From Pedobacter sp. PF22-3 (GTDB lineage Bacteria; Bacteroidota; Bacteroidia; Sphingobacteriales; Sphingobacteriaceae): DNA of 54,576 nt. The position numbers and the translations under genes were made by a program. The DNA lies in NCBI RefSeq assembly GCF_026239555.1, contig NZ_JAPIVP010000026.1:1-54576 (forward strand). Reading direction: 5' to 3'. The notes under the pieces are model-generated. The model saw only the letters and a list, made by a program, of their open reading frames with translations. It was not told the DNA's origin and made no database searches. Shown here one piece after another: positions 1 to 9,001 of the stretch. Each line of letters opens with the position of its first letter. The stretch's first letter is position 1.

Positions 1-140
1 TGTCGAAGGGTTTTCTTCGTTTATAGACTTTTTGATACGTATTATTTCCGATCGTTAAGGCGTAAGAAATAAAGGATTGGGCAAAGGTTTTTTTTCTTAA
101 TGTCCTTAATCCCTTAATGGTAATTAGATTAATAAATTTT

Positions 141-841
141 TTCTCACCATTAAGGTGTGAAGCAAAGTTAAGGGTTTGTTCCCACAGACCACGCTGATCT
201 CCGCAGAGACCATTCCATCATCCATTTTACTTCTTCCATGTTCCGACCTAACTAAAATAGCCCTGGTGGAAGTGAGCACGGAGCCAATTCTTCATTGGCG
301 GAGTAAAACGTACAGCAGGAGGGAACCCAACCTAAATGAACAGGAAACTGCGCTCCAAAAAACTAGAAGGTTTTTCTCACCATTAAGGCGTTAAGTAAAG
401 TTAAGGGTTGTTCCCGAAGATCTCCGCAGAGACCATTCCATCACCCATTTTACTTCTTCCATGTTCCGACCTAACTAAAATAGCCCTGGTGGAAGTGAGC
501 ACGGAGCCAATTCTTCATTGGCGGAGTAAAACGTACAGCAGGACGGAACCCAACCTAAGTGAACAGGAAACTGCGCTCCAAAAAACTAGAAGGTTTTTCT
601 CACCATTAAGGCGTTAAGCAAAGTTAAGGGTTGTTCCCGCAGATCTCCGCAGAGGCCATTCCATAACCCATTTTACTTCTTCCATGTTCCGACCTGGCTA
701 AAATAGCCCTGATGGGAGCGGTATCCCTTTTGGCTAAGAAAAGTTGTTTAAATAGGATTCCCAAAAGGATTAAGCGCACAGCAGGACGGGCCCCGACCTA
801 TGTGCACAGGAAACTGCGCTTCAAAAGAAGATTGAAAACTA
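141..841. repeat. Three tandem copies of a ~225-245 bp intergenic repeat
   Basis: Units begin at about 141, 374 and 597 with TTCTCACCATTAAGG. They continue through a shared block (CCATTTTACTTCTTCCATG, then CCGACCT and AAATAGCCCT) and end in ACAGCAGGA and CAGGAAACTGCGCT. Copies 1 and 2 are nearly identical. Their centre holds the hairpin GCCAAT-TCTTC-ATTGGC. Copy 3 keeps both flanks but carries a different, longer hairpin (ATCCCTTTTGG pairing with CCAAAAGGAT, about 725-771). Open frames at 176-394 and 408-617 lie inside the repeats, look alike because the DNA repeats, and resemble no protein. The array lies downstream of rlmN. Function is unknown; a dispersed REP/MITE-like family is the likeliest reading. 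Confidence 0.8.
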
Positions 842-874
842 TACTCTAATAAATGAAATATTTAAATGATAGTG

Positions 875-1930
875 CTAGGCCTTTGCTTCTTCTTTAACTG
901 CCAATTGCCCACAAGCAGCATCAATATCTTTACCACGACTACGGCGGATGTTGGTATTAATGCCCTGGCTTTTTAAATAATTAGAAAAAGCATCAATTTT
1001 ATCTCCTTCTGCATTAGTAAAATCAGCAAAAGAGATAGGGTTATATTCAATCAGGTTTACCTTGCAAGGAATATGTTTGCAGAATTTAGCTAAATCCATG
1101 GCATCAGAAATTTCATCGTTAAAATGATTAAAAACGATATACTCGTAGGTTACCGGATTTTTGGTTTTGGCAAAATAGTATTTTAAGGCCTCCGCTAGTG
1201 CTTTTAATGAGTTGGCCTCGTTAATGGGCATGATTTCATTACGTTTTTTATCATCAGCGGCATGCAACGATAATGCAAGATTAAATTTTGCACCATCATC
1301 ACCTAATTTTTTGATCATCTTAGCAATGCCAGCAGTGGAAACGGTAATGCGCTTGTAACTCATATTTAAGCCGTCAGGAGCAGTAATACGCTCAATTGAC
1401 TTCAATACATTGGCATAATTTAATAGTGGCTCTCCCATTCCCATATACACAATATTGGTAAGGGGATTGTTATAATTCTGTTTGGCTTGTTTATCAATCA
1501 ATACTACCTGGTCATAAATCTCGTCGGCATTTAGATTACGTTTACGGTCCATATAGCCGGTAGCACAAAACTTACAGGTTAAACTGCAGCCTACCTGAGA
1601 GCTAACACAAGCAGTCATGCGATCTTCCAGTGGAATTAAGACACCTTCAACAATATTGCCATCGGCTAACCTGAAAGTATTTTTAATGGTATGGTCGTTA
1701 CTGAACTGGGAGTTGTTAACCTGAACAGCATTAATGGCAAAAGTTTCGTCCAATACCTTACGGAGATCTTTAGAAAGGTTACTCATCTGCTCAAAACTCG
1801 TTGCCGATTTCTCCCAAAGCCACTGGTAAATTTGCTTGGCCCTAAAAGCAGGCTGTTGCATCGCTACAAGATGTTGTTGTAATTGAGGTAGATCTAATGC
1901 ACGGATATCGGTTTTTTTTGCTATTACCAT
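875..1930 (-). CDS. rlmN: 23S rRNA (adenine2503-C2)-methyltransferase RlmN
   Basis: Radical-SAM enzyme that makes 2-methyladenosine at A2503 of 23S rRNA and, in studied homologues, at A37 of some tRNAs. Seen: the CxxxCxxC cluster motif GCSLTCKFCATG (C115, C119, C122), the SAM-binding stretch MGMGEPLLNY, and a C-terminal AACGQLA whose Cys340 matches the cysteine that carries the methyl in the family. At 351 residues it has family length. The frame opens at a TTG at 1939, but ATG 1930 is preferred because the promoter element TACCTTTG (1944-1937) overlaps the TTG. That places transcription start at about the ATG, so the mRNA may be leaderless. The next gene upstream on the same strand is the pseudouridine synthase. 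Confidence 0.96.
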   Translation of the reverse strand: MVIAKKTDIRALDLPQLQQHLVAMQQPAFRAKQIYQWLWEKSATSFEQMSNLSKDLRKVLDETFAINAVQVNNSQFSNDHTIKNTFRLADGNIVEGVLIPLEDRMTACVSSQVGCSLTCKFCATGYMDRKRNLNADEIYDQVVLIDKQAKQNYNNPLTNIVYMGMGEPLLNYANVLKSIERITAPDGLNMSYKRITVSTAGIAKMIKKLGDDGAKFNLALSLHAADDKKRNEIMPINEANSLKALAEALKYYFAKTKNPVTYEYIVFNHFNDEISDAMDLAKFCKHIPCKVNLIEYNPISFADFTNAEGDKIDAFSNYLKSQGINTNIRRSRGKDIDAACGQLAVKEEAKA

Positions 1931-1936
1931 TTGTTG

Positions 1937-1944
1937 CAAAGGTA
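1937..1944 (-). promoter_or_regulatory. Bacteroidota -7 element for rlmN
   Basis: TACCTTTG on the minus strand matches the primary sigma consensus TAnnTTTG. Only six bases (CAACAA) separate it from the ATG at 1930. No clear -33 TTG is visible. Confidence 0.6.
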
Positions 1945-2020
1945 CTTAAAAAAGGCAGAAGGTAAAAAGGTAGAGGATGTAAGGTTGTTAAATACAACCA
2001 AATTTTACAATTAATTAGCT

Positions 2021-2995
2021 TTATCTTGCTCTGCCTCTTGTGTTTGACTTACTTGAAGGTTTACCTTTTGCTGGTTTCGAATTTCTGTTTGCGCTGTTAC
2101 TTTTGCCGGTAGGTTTTGCGCCTGAGCGACTAACTGTTTTTTTGCCGGTAGATTTTTGAGTAATGGGTTTAGGCTTGAACGCTTTTTTAGGCTGTTCTTC
2201 TCTCTGTTCGGGAATTTCCTCCCAGGTGTTTGTTTTTTTCTTAGCAGTGCTTTTTGTTTTCGTTTTAGCTTCTGAAGATGAATTTTCGACACTTTTGGTA
2301 ATCGCCTTCATTTCTTCTTCGGTAAGTTCCCTAAATTCTCCTGTTGGGATACCTTTAAGACTAATATTCATGATGCGTGTACGCTCGAGTTTGGTTACTT
2401 CATAACCAAAATGCTCGCACATTCTTCTAATTTGTCTATTTAATCCTTGAATTAATATAATATTGAAAACAAAAGTGCTGATCTGGCGTACTTTGCATTT
2501 ACGGGTATTTACGCCCAAAATGGGAACACCGTTACTCATTTCAAATATAAAATCATCCGTAATTGGCTTATTAACCGTAACTACATATTCCTTTTCGTGC
2601 TTATTTCCTGCCCTTAAAATTTTGTTAACGATATCGCCGTTGTTGGTTAAGAAGATTAGACCAGAAGAATCTTTGTCCAATCTACCAATAGGAAAGATTC
2701 TTTCACTGTGGTTAACATAATCAACAATGTTATCCCGTACACTGCCTTCGGTTGTGCTGGTAATCCCAACAGGCTTGTTAAAAGCCAGCAAGATAAAATT
2801 ACTTTCTTCTTTAGGTTCGATATTATGGCCGTTAACCATTACTTTATCTCCTGCAAAAACCTGATCGCCTATTTTAGCTCTTTTTCCATTAATAAAGACT
2901 GTTCCCTTTTCAATATAACGATCTGCTTCACGGCGTGAACATAATCCACTTTCACTAATAAATTTATTTAAACGGGTTGCAGCATTATTGTTCAT
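2021..2995 (-). CDS. RluF/RsuA-family 23S rRNA pseudouridine synthase with basic tail
   Basis: Isomerises uridine to pseudouridine in large-subunit rRNA. The order is an S4 RNA-binding domain (about 5-60, with RLNKFISESGLCSRREADR) and a pseudouridine synthase domain (about 65-235) with catalytic Asp107 in GRLDKDSSGL and the closing motif GLNRQIRRMC. This resembles RluF (23S U2604 in E. coli); RluB or RluE specificity cannot be excluded. Residues from about 240 to 324 form a low-complexity Lys/Ser/Thr/Pro/Asn-rich tail, absent from enteric RluF, that probably contacts RNA. Start is ATG at 2995. The 93-codon frame at 2011-2292 is only the tail read in another frame. Confidence 0.9.
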   Translation of the reverse strand: MNNNAATRLNKFISESGLCSRREADRYIEKGTVFINGKRAKIGDQVFAGDKVMVNGHNIEPKEESNFILLAFNKPVGITSTTEGSVRDNIVDYVNHSERIFPIGRLDKDSSGLIFLTNNGDIVNKILRAGNKHEKEYVVTVNKPITDDFIFEMSNGVPILGVNTRKCKVRQISTFVFNIILIQGLNRQIRRMCEHFGYEVTKLERTRIMNISLKGIPTGEFRELTEEEMKAITKSVENSSSEAKTKTKSTAKKKTNTWEEIPEQREEQPKKAFKPKPITQKSTGKKTVSRSGAKPTGKSNSANRNSKPAKGKPSSKSNTRGRAR

Positions 2996-3022
2996 ACTGC
3001 AATTTTACGGAAATAAATTGTG

Positions 3023-3544
3023 TTATCCATTCTCTATGCTGGCAACAAAAGAACGTACTAGGCTTCTCAGCGATTCTAAAGTTTCATTATGGATAATTAC
3101 TGCTTCGCTCGTGATCTTAGCTTTTGCAAATGGAATAAGCAGGGGCGATATCCTCGCTTCGATTACTGTTAAAGTATCAATAATAGATTGATAGGCTTTT
3201 TCGCCTTGGGTTGAGGCTACGAGCACTAAAATCGGTTTACCAGATAATGTTGAAGAACTTACTGTCCAATCGAGCAGGTTTTTTAACGAACCGGGTAGCC
3301 CCATTGCGTATTCTGGTGTAGAAATGATGATGCCATCTGCTAATTGGATGCTTTTACGAAGCTCATAAACAATCTGCGGTGGATCTACCGAATCTAAATC
3401 AGGATTGAAATGTGGGATATCTGCAATAGTAGGAAAGATGAAGACTTCAAAATCTTTACCCAGAAGCTGGCTAATAGCCGAAATATAAAGTCCGTTTGTT
3501 GATGAAGTTTTGGTGCTGCCGGAAATCGCAAATATTTTTTTCAT
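3023..3544 (-). CDS. NAD(P)H-dependent FMN reductase, flavodoxin fold
   Basis: A 173-residue single-domain protein of the NADPH-dependent FMN reductase family. Such enzymes reduce FMN, quinones or azo compounds in the cytoplasm. The N-terminal ISGSTKTSSTNGLYISAI is the phosphate-binding loop for FMN. TPEYAMGLPGSLKNLLDW is the family signature that contacts the flavin ring. No membrane segment or signal peptide is present. It lies on the same strand as the pseudouridine synthase but has no visible functional link to it. The physiological substrate cannot be told from sequence. Confidence 0.9.
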   Translation of the reverse strand: MKKIFAISGSTKTSSTNGLYISAISQLLGKDFEVFIFPTIADIPHFNPDLDSVDPPQIVYELRKSIQLADGIIISTPEYAMGLPGSLKNLLDWTVSSSTLSGKPILVLVASTQGEKAYQSIIDTLTVIEARISPLLIPFAKAKITSEAVIIHNETLESLRSLVRSFVASIENG

Positions 3545-3660
3545 TGCTAAAAATAACGAAGTGCGGATAAATTAGGAAGCGGGACTGGTAATCCGATAGT
3601 CATTTCAAATGAACCATTGAAACGTAACAGGTTTCAACAGCTCATCAGAAAAATAACAAT

Positions 3661-4221
3661 CTAAAAACGCTGATCATCGGCACTTGGGCCATAACTTCCC
3701 GGAATTGGGATATTCAACAATCTTAAATAAACACCTAATTGTGCCCTGTGGTGAGTAGTTTGGCTAAGTGAATGGCGGATGGTTTCGTATTTAGAATAAT
3801 CGGCTAAAACCTGTTTGCCCATGCGCAACACCCAGCGCCCATTTAAATCTTGTTCCGTTGCTTTTTCTAATTCTGCTTTTCCCAGGGCATAATTTTTCTC
3901 CAGGATTTTAACCAGATCATCGGCATTTTCTGCAGCTTGTTCTACATAAGGTGCTGTTTCAAAATCCAGTCCCTCAGTCGTTAAAGCCATTGAAACCCAG
4001 CTCGGCAAATCGGCAATATGAACGGCGAGCGATTTCATTTTCATACTTTTTTCGTGCGGTGCCCAGTCAAATTTATCTGTGGGTACAATAGCCAGGAATT
4101 TTTTCGTGATATTAAATTCTGCTTCTAATTCTTTCAATAGTAAATTAATAATATCCATATTTTTCTGTTTTGTTTTTTCTGCGGTGTGTAATTCCATAAG
4201 TAATAAATCAGCGATGCTCAT
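3661..4221 (-). CDS. DinB-fold protein
   Basis: A 186-residue member of the DinB/YfiT four-helix-bundle superfamily. Many members bind a metal through three histidines; several act as thiol-dependent transferases, and most are uncharacterised. Candidate ligands are the His of LAVHIADLP in the first half and the HH pair of TTHHRAQLGVYLR near the C-terminus, where the fold places them. The frame opens upstream at a TTG (4245); ATG 4221 is preferred because only weak coding sequence precedes it, and a further ATG lies about 20 codons in. It sits about 70 bp downstream of a WYL regulator on the same strand, so the two are probably co-transcribed. Confidence 0.82.
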   Translation of the reverse strand: MSIADLLLMELHTAEKTKQKNMDIINLLLKELEAEFNITKKFLAIVPTDKFDWAPHEKSMKMKSLAVHIADLPSWVSMALTTEGLDFETAPYVEQAAENADDLVKILEKNYALGKAELEKATEQDLNGRWVLRMGKQVLADYSKYETIRHSLSQTTHHRAQLGVYLRLLNIPIPGSYGPSADDQRF

Positions 4222-4294
4222 GATTTTTAATGTTTGTTTACACAAAGAAAATACTGGCTACTGACAACCCTATGGCAGCCTAGAAAAAATGTTT

Positions 4295-4984
4295 TTAATA
4301 ATTTACCGGAAGTAGGTGCATGTAGTCACTTAGTGGCATGTGCTGTGTTTTTTTAAAAGGTACGCCTAAGTTTTTAAGGCAGATTATCCTCGTAAGGTTA
4401 AAATCCCGATATTCATTCCGATGGTGGCACCAGGCAATTAAATGCCAGCTAAAAGCATAGAAAATCAGACCAATTGGCTCAACTTCCCGTTGGCTCACCT
4501 CTTCCTTATTATTTTTATAGTCCAGCTCAATGAGGTGTTTTTCGGCAATGGCGTGCTGAATAATCGACAGGTATTCGAAATTAAAATTTAACCTCTGCGG
4601 AATCTGTAATTTAATATGTTGATTTAAAGTTTCGAGCTTTTCCTTCTGGCCGGTTTTTAATACTGCCTTTACTTTTGTTAAAACGTTAGAATAATGCATA
4701 CGGATAGAATTATCGGCAAATCCACTCACTAAACTTTCAACCAGTAGCAGGGCATTGGCCTCATCCATATTAAAAGAAACAGGTGGCAGAAAATAACCCT
4801 GTACCAGGTAATAACCTTTATGCTGTTCAAAACTTACCGGTATTCCTTGTTCGCCTAATGCTTTAATATCACGATAAACGGTACGCACGCTCATATCGAA
4901 CCGTTCTGCAATTTTTTCTGCAGTAACGTATTTTCTGGATTGGAGCAGGGTTAAAATTCCGAAAAGGCGGTCGATACGGTTCAT
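4295..4984 (-). CDS. WYL-domain HTH transcriptional regulator
   Basis: A 229-residue regulator. Residues 1-60 form a DeoR/HTH_11-type winged helix (AEKIAERFDMSVRTVYRDIKA is the helix-turn-helix). Residues about 130-215 form a WYL-type ligand-binding domain, including IELDYKN and the VEPIGLIFYAFSWHLIAWC stretch. WYL proteins of this YafY-like group sense small ligands or nucleic acid, and the ligand here is unknown. The gene precedes the DinB gene, an arrangement common in Bacteroidota, so the DinB gene is the most likely target. The 138-bp gap to the divergent histidine kinase gene would hold its operator; no clear palindrome was found there. Confidence 0.88.
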   Translation of the reverse strand: MNRIDRLFGILTLLQSRKYVTAEKIAERFDMSVRTVYRDIKALGEQGIPVSFEQHKGYYLVQGYFLPPVSFNMDEANALLLVESLVSGFADNSIRMHYSNVLTKVKAVLKTGQKEKLETLNQHIKLQIPQRLNFNFEYLSIIQHAIAEKHLIELDYKNNKEEVSQREVEPIGLIFYAFSWHLIAWCHHRNEYRDFNLTRIICLKNLGVPFKKTQHMPLSDYMHLLPVNY

Positions 4985-5122
4985 GGTTTATTTTTTGAGG
5001 CGATTAAAATTAAAGTTTTTTAATCAATTTTTCTTGTGGTACGTTATTTGTAAAAGATAAATACATATCAATTCTTTAGGTTTAACCGTTATGATAATGG
5101 ATAACCTACACAATCTAAATCA

Positions 5123-7600
5123 ATGGCGGCTGTTATTCAAAAAAGATTCTTCCGGGCAATTAAAAGTAAAGTGATCATAGGTTTTTTGTTCGCCTGTTTT
5201 GCGCTGCTCCTGGCATGGGGTATCAGTAAGTTTGCCTTTACTAGGATGCTGGATACGGTTGAAGAAATTTCAGCACCGAACGATCGGTTAAGGATCGTTA
5301 ACGACCTCTCCCATAAGATAGCCAGATTGGATCAATTGCAACGCGATGAAGCTTTTAACAAACAGGGCAGCTACAGTTTTCTTAAGGAATCGCGTAGGTT
5401 AAGATCAAGTTTAGATACGCTGCGTAAGTTATACCGCGGAGATTCTGCGCAGTTGGCAAGGATAACATCGATCAAAAGTTTACTTTCCGATCGCGATAAA
5501 CAATTTATGAACTACCTGAAGGTGAGGGAAACATTGGTGAACACCAAATCTTTTTCTGATGAAGTTCGGAAATTGAATGAGTTGGTGGCTACACGGAGCA
5601 GACAAACGGATAGCGCTGTATTAACTACGGAAACAACCACATCAACTACGACCGTTGCACCTGAAGAAGAACAAAAATCTAGGGGGTTTTTGAGTAAACT
5701 TTTTGGTAAGAAAAAATCGGATGTTTATAAAATTATAAACGAAGAGTTTAAGGTTAAGCGCGATACTTTAAATGCAAAGGCTGAAGATAGTATCATGAAA
5801 AGTATGACGGGTTCGCTAAAAAATATTGAGCTGGAACAACGTCAGAAAAGCCAGAAATTTTTAAAGCGGGAGGCCGATTTATCAAGTGCAAGTAATGCCC
5901 TAACCGCCAAAATGCTGCAGATCTTAAGAGAGGTTGAAGGGCAAGCGGTAGCGCAGGTAGATTTGAATGGTATCCAGGCTAAAGAAGTAGTTAATGACGG
6001 CATTACCCAAATCACAACCATTATTATTATCTTTTTTCTGTTAACGGTTATTTTGCTGTATTTGATTTTGGCAGACATCACAAAAAGCAACAGGTATAGA
6101 AAGGCATTGGAACTGGCTAAAGACGAGGCCGAATACCACGGTAAAGCAAAGCAGCGGTTCCTCTCGAACATGAGCCATGAAATCAGAACCCCACTACAAT
6201 CTATTTTAGGCTATGCCGAACTGATTACCCAGCAGGATGTACCTAACAAAAAAGATGTGGATGCCATTTACCAATCTTCCATTCATTTACTTCAGATTGT
6301 TAACGAGGTATTAGATTATAACCGGATCACTTCAGGAGAATTTAGCTTCAATAATCAGGTATTTAATATTAGAAAAGCTTTGGAAGAAGTTGTTTCGGTA
6401 ATGCGGCCATTGGCAGAACAGAAATTACTCCAGTTGAATACAGAATTTGATCTTGCCGATTTGGAATTTGTAAAGGGTGATCCTTTTAGGCTAAAGCAGA
6501 TTTTGTTTAACTTATTGGGTAATGCGGTAAAATTTACTTTGAAAGGCGAAATTAAGCTTACGGTAACTTACAAAAGGCAAGGAGAGGATTTGCATTTTCA
6601 CTTTACGATAAAAGATACTGGAATTGGTTTTGATGAAAAAGATATTCCTAAAATATTCAATGAATTTGAGCAGATAGAATCTCCTGAAAAATATATGATT
6701 AACCCGACAGGTACAGGATTGGGGCTACCTATAGTTAAATCTTTGATTGAAACCCAGGGCGGAAGAATTTATGTTAAAAGTAAACCTGGCATTGGTACTA
6801 CATTTAATATTTACATGAAATATGAAAATACCAACGAACGTATAAATGATGCTTTAGACTTAACGCATTATGCCATTGTAAACCCAGGCAGGGTATGGGT
6901 AATTGATGATGATAAACTTATTCTGGATTTATGTGGCATGATTTTTCAGAAAAATAAAATCCCCTACAGGAGTTTTACACAGGTGGCAGATATTCTTCAA
7001 ACTGAACCCGATACTGATTTAAAATATGTTTTGATTGATATGCGAATGCCTGAAATGACAGGTTTTGAACTTTGCCACTTATTAAAAAAGAAACTGCCAC
7101 AAAATATTAAATTTTATGCTATTACTGCACAGGTTTTGCCTGAAGAGCGTGAAATGGTTTTGAGCGAGGGTTTTGATGGGCTAATTATGAAGCCGTTTAG
7201 GGCGGTTGATATCCTGTCTATTTTTGATAAAACAGAAATATTACCAGAGCAGCCGGAATTTGATTTTTCTTCTATCGAAAAAATGACTTTTGGTGATCAG
7301 GAGCTATTGGAAAAAATCCTTAATCGATTTAAACAAGACTCGATTGATGATGCTGCCGAACTTAAAAAACACCTCGATGAAAATGATCAGGATAAAAGCA
7401 GGTTATTGGTGCACCGCCTTGCTGGGCGCACAGCGCAGATGGGCGCTAAGACATTAGCCAATACTTTTAGAACCTTTGAAATGGAAATGGTAGAAAAAGG
7501 ATTAACAGAAAATATTAAATCTGAAGTGTTATTACAGCTTAAAGAATTGGATAATTTAATTGCTTTTATAGAAAAAATCGACTATGCTAATGCCCAATAG
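5123..7600 (+). CDS. Hybrid sensor histidine kinase (HisKA-HATPase-REC-Hpt)
   Basis: An 825-residue membrane kinase. Membrane segment 1 (about 17-36) is followed by a long polar, coiled-coil-like sensor region and membrane segment 2 (about 292-316, ITTIIIIFFLLTVILLYLIL). The HisKA box is FLSNMSHEIRTPLQSILGY with phospho-acceptor His352. The ATPase domain shows NLLGNAVKFT, DTGIGF and GTGLGLPI. A receiver follows with Asp639 in YVLIDMRMPEMTGF and a conserved KPF. A C-terminal Hpt domain shows His764 in LLVHRLAGRTAQ. This gives an internal His-Asp-His relay able to pass phosphate to a separate regulator. Its stop codon abuts that of the convergent sigma-54 regulator, the obvious candidate partner. 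The signal sensed is unknown. Confidence 0.95.
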   Translation: MAAVIQKRFFRAIKSKVIIGFLFACFALLLAWGISKFAFTRMLDTVEEISAPNDRLRIVNDLSHKIARLDQLQRDEAFNKQGSYSFLKESRRLRSSLDTLRKLYRGDSAQLARITSIKSLLSDRDKQFMNYLKVRETLVNTKSFSDEVRKLNELVATRSRQTDSAVLTTETTTSTTTVAPEEEQKSRGFLSKLFGKKKSDVYKIINEEFKVKRDTLNAKAEDSIMKSMTGSLKNIELEQRQKSQKFLKREADLSSASNALTAKMLQILREVEGQAVAQVDLNGIQAKEVVNDGITQITTIIIIFFLLTVILLYLILADITKSNRYRKALELAKDEAEYHGKAKQRFLSNMSHEIRTPLQSILGYAELITQQDVPNKKDVDAIYQSSIHLLQIVNEVLDYNRITSGEFSFNNQVFNIRKALEEVVSVMRPLAEQKLLQLNTEFDLADLEFVKGDPFRLKQILFNLLGNAVKFTLKGEIKLTVTYKRQGEDLHFHFTIKDTGIGFDEKDIPKIFNEFEQIESPEKYMINPTGTGLGLPIVKSLIETQGGRIYVKSKPGIGTTFNIYMKYENTNERINDALDLTHYAIVNPGRVWVIDDDKLILDLCGMIFQKNKIPYRSFTQVADILQTEPDTDLKYVLIDMRMPEMTGFELCHLLKKKLPQNIKFYAITAQVLPEEREMVLSEGFDGLIMKPFRAVDILSIFDKTEILPEQPEFDFSSIEKMTFGDQELLEKILNRFKQDSIDDAAELKKHLDENDQDKSRLLVHRLAGRTAQMGAKTLANTFRTFEMEMVEKGLTENIKSEVLLQLKELDNLIAFIEKIDYANAQ

Positions 7601-8932
7601 TTATTCTATGCCGTAGCGTTCCATTTTGGCATACAATGTTTTGCGGTCAATATTTAAGATCTTTGCGGCTTTTGATTTATTATATCTTACTTTGATGAGC
7701 GTTTCTGTAATCAACGCTTTTTCATTCTGCTCGTTAACAGCCTTTAAGTCAGATGAATTGCCCGGTGCCGATTGCTGATGGACAGAAATCATCATTTCAT
7801 CAGGTAATGCATTAATCTGGGCTACATCGCCCTGGCTCAATAAAACCATTCGTTTAATCACATTGCTAAGCTCGCGGAGATTACCAGGCCAATCATAACT
7901 CAACAATAATGCTTTAGCTTCAGCAGAAACGCTTTTAACATTCCGGCCTAAATCGCGGTTTGATAATTGTATAAAGTGGTTAATAAAAAGTTCTAAATCT
8001 CCGCCTCTATCCCGCAACGGTGGAAGTTGGATTTTAAATTCATTTAACCGGTGATATAAATCTTCTCTAAATTCTCCCTGTTGCATACTATTGGCCAGAT
8101 CATCATTGGTAGCCGTGATGATGCGGACATTAACAGGAATCTGTTTGGTACTGCCCAAAGGCTGAATGACCCTTTCCTGTAAAGCCCTGAGCAGTTTAAT
8201 TTGCACTTCATAACTCAGGTTTCCCACTTCATCTAAAAATAAAGTTCCCCCATTGGCGGCCTCAAATTGACCTTTTTTATCATTTAATGCTCCTGTAAAT
8301 GCACCTTTAACGTGTCCGAATAATTCGCTTGCAGCTAAATCTTTCGATAATGCACCACAATCTATGGCAACAAAAGGTTGATTGGCACGTTTGCTCTGCT
8401 GGTGCAGGGTTCTGGCTGCAAATTCTTTTCCTGTGCCGCTTTCGCCCTGTATAATTACCGACATATCTGTAGGTGCTACTAAATTAATATGTTCATACAG
8501 TTTATCTGCAATGGCACTTTTTCCCTTTATAAAATCGCTGTTTACTTCTTTTGGTTCAACACTTTTTAAATCCTTTTTGGTTAAAGAATTTTTGATCACC
8601 ATTAAAAGCTCATCTGGATTAACCGGTTTGGTAATGTAATCAAACGCACCTAGTTGAATAGATTTTACCGCTGTACGGACATCGTTAAAACTGGTCATAA
8701 TGATTACTGGAATAGAAAGACCTAAGTCACGAAGATGCGTAAGCACTTCAAATCCGGTTCCATCCGGCAGGCGGTAATCTATTAAAAGTAAATCGAATGT
8801 ATTGGTTTCAACTTGCTTAAATGATTGCTTTACTTGTGTTACAAGGGTAATCTCGTGACCGTTTTTTGTTAAAAAACCATCAAGTAATTGGGCAAATGTG
8901 GTATCGTCTTCTAAAATCAGGATTCTCGCCAT
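7601..8932 (-). CDS. Sigma-54-dependent response regulator (NtrC family)
   Basis: A 443-residue activator. The receiver (about 1-120) has phospho-acceptor Asp in LLLIDYRLPDGTGF. The AAA+ domain shows Walker A GESGTGKE, the sigma-54 contact loop GAFTGA, Walker B GGTLFLDEVGNL and the arginine-finger region. A Fis-type helix-turn-helix (NKSKAAKILNIDRKTLYAKM) ends the protein. Start ATG 8932 begins directly with ARILILEDD; an upstream in-frame start at 8959 would add nine residues without homology. It needs phosphorylation, probably by the convergent hybrid kinase, and RpoN. Three small exported-protein genes lie directly upstream on the same strand and are possible targets, though no convincing -24/-12 promoter was found before them. 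Confidence 0.95.
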   Translation of the reverse strand: MARILILEDDTTFAQLLDGFLTKNGHEITLVTQVKQSFKQVETNTFDLLLIDYRLPDGTGFEVLTHLRDLGLSIPVIIMTSFNDVRTAVKSIQLGAFDYITKPVNPDELLMVIKNSLTKKDLKSVEPKEVNSDFIKGKSAIADKLYEHINLVAPTDMSVIIQGESGTGKEFAARTLHQQSKRANQPFVAIDCGALSKDLAASELFGHVKGAFTGALNDKKGQFEAANGGTLFLDEVGNLSYEVQIKLLRALQERVIQPLGSTKQIPVNVRIITATNDDLANSMQQGEFREDLYHRLNEFKIQLPPLRDRGGDLELFINHFIQLSNRDLGRNVKSVSAEAKALLLSYDWPGNLRELSNVIKRMVLLSQGDVAQINALPDEMMISVHQQSAPGNSSDLKAVNEQNEKALITETLIKVRYNKSKAAKILNIDRKTLYAKMERYGIE

Positions 8933-9001
8933 GTAACAAAAATAAGAAAAGCCGGACATAATCCGGCTTTCTTATCATAGGTAGATGTAATTATTTAGGT
9001 T

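Noticed and set aside
176..617. Two similar 69-72 codon frames on the plus strand
   Set aside because: They are similar only because the DNA is a tandem repeat; translations show no protein-like pattern and cover hairpins.
2011..2292. 93-codon minus-strand Lys/Gln-rich frame
   Set aside because: It is the low-complexity tail of the pseudouridine synthase read in another frame.
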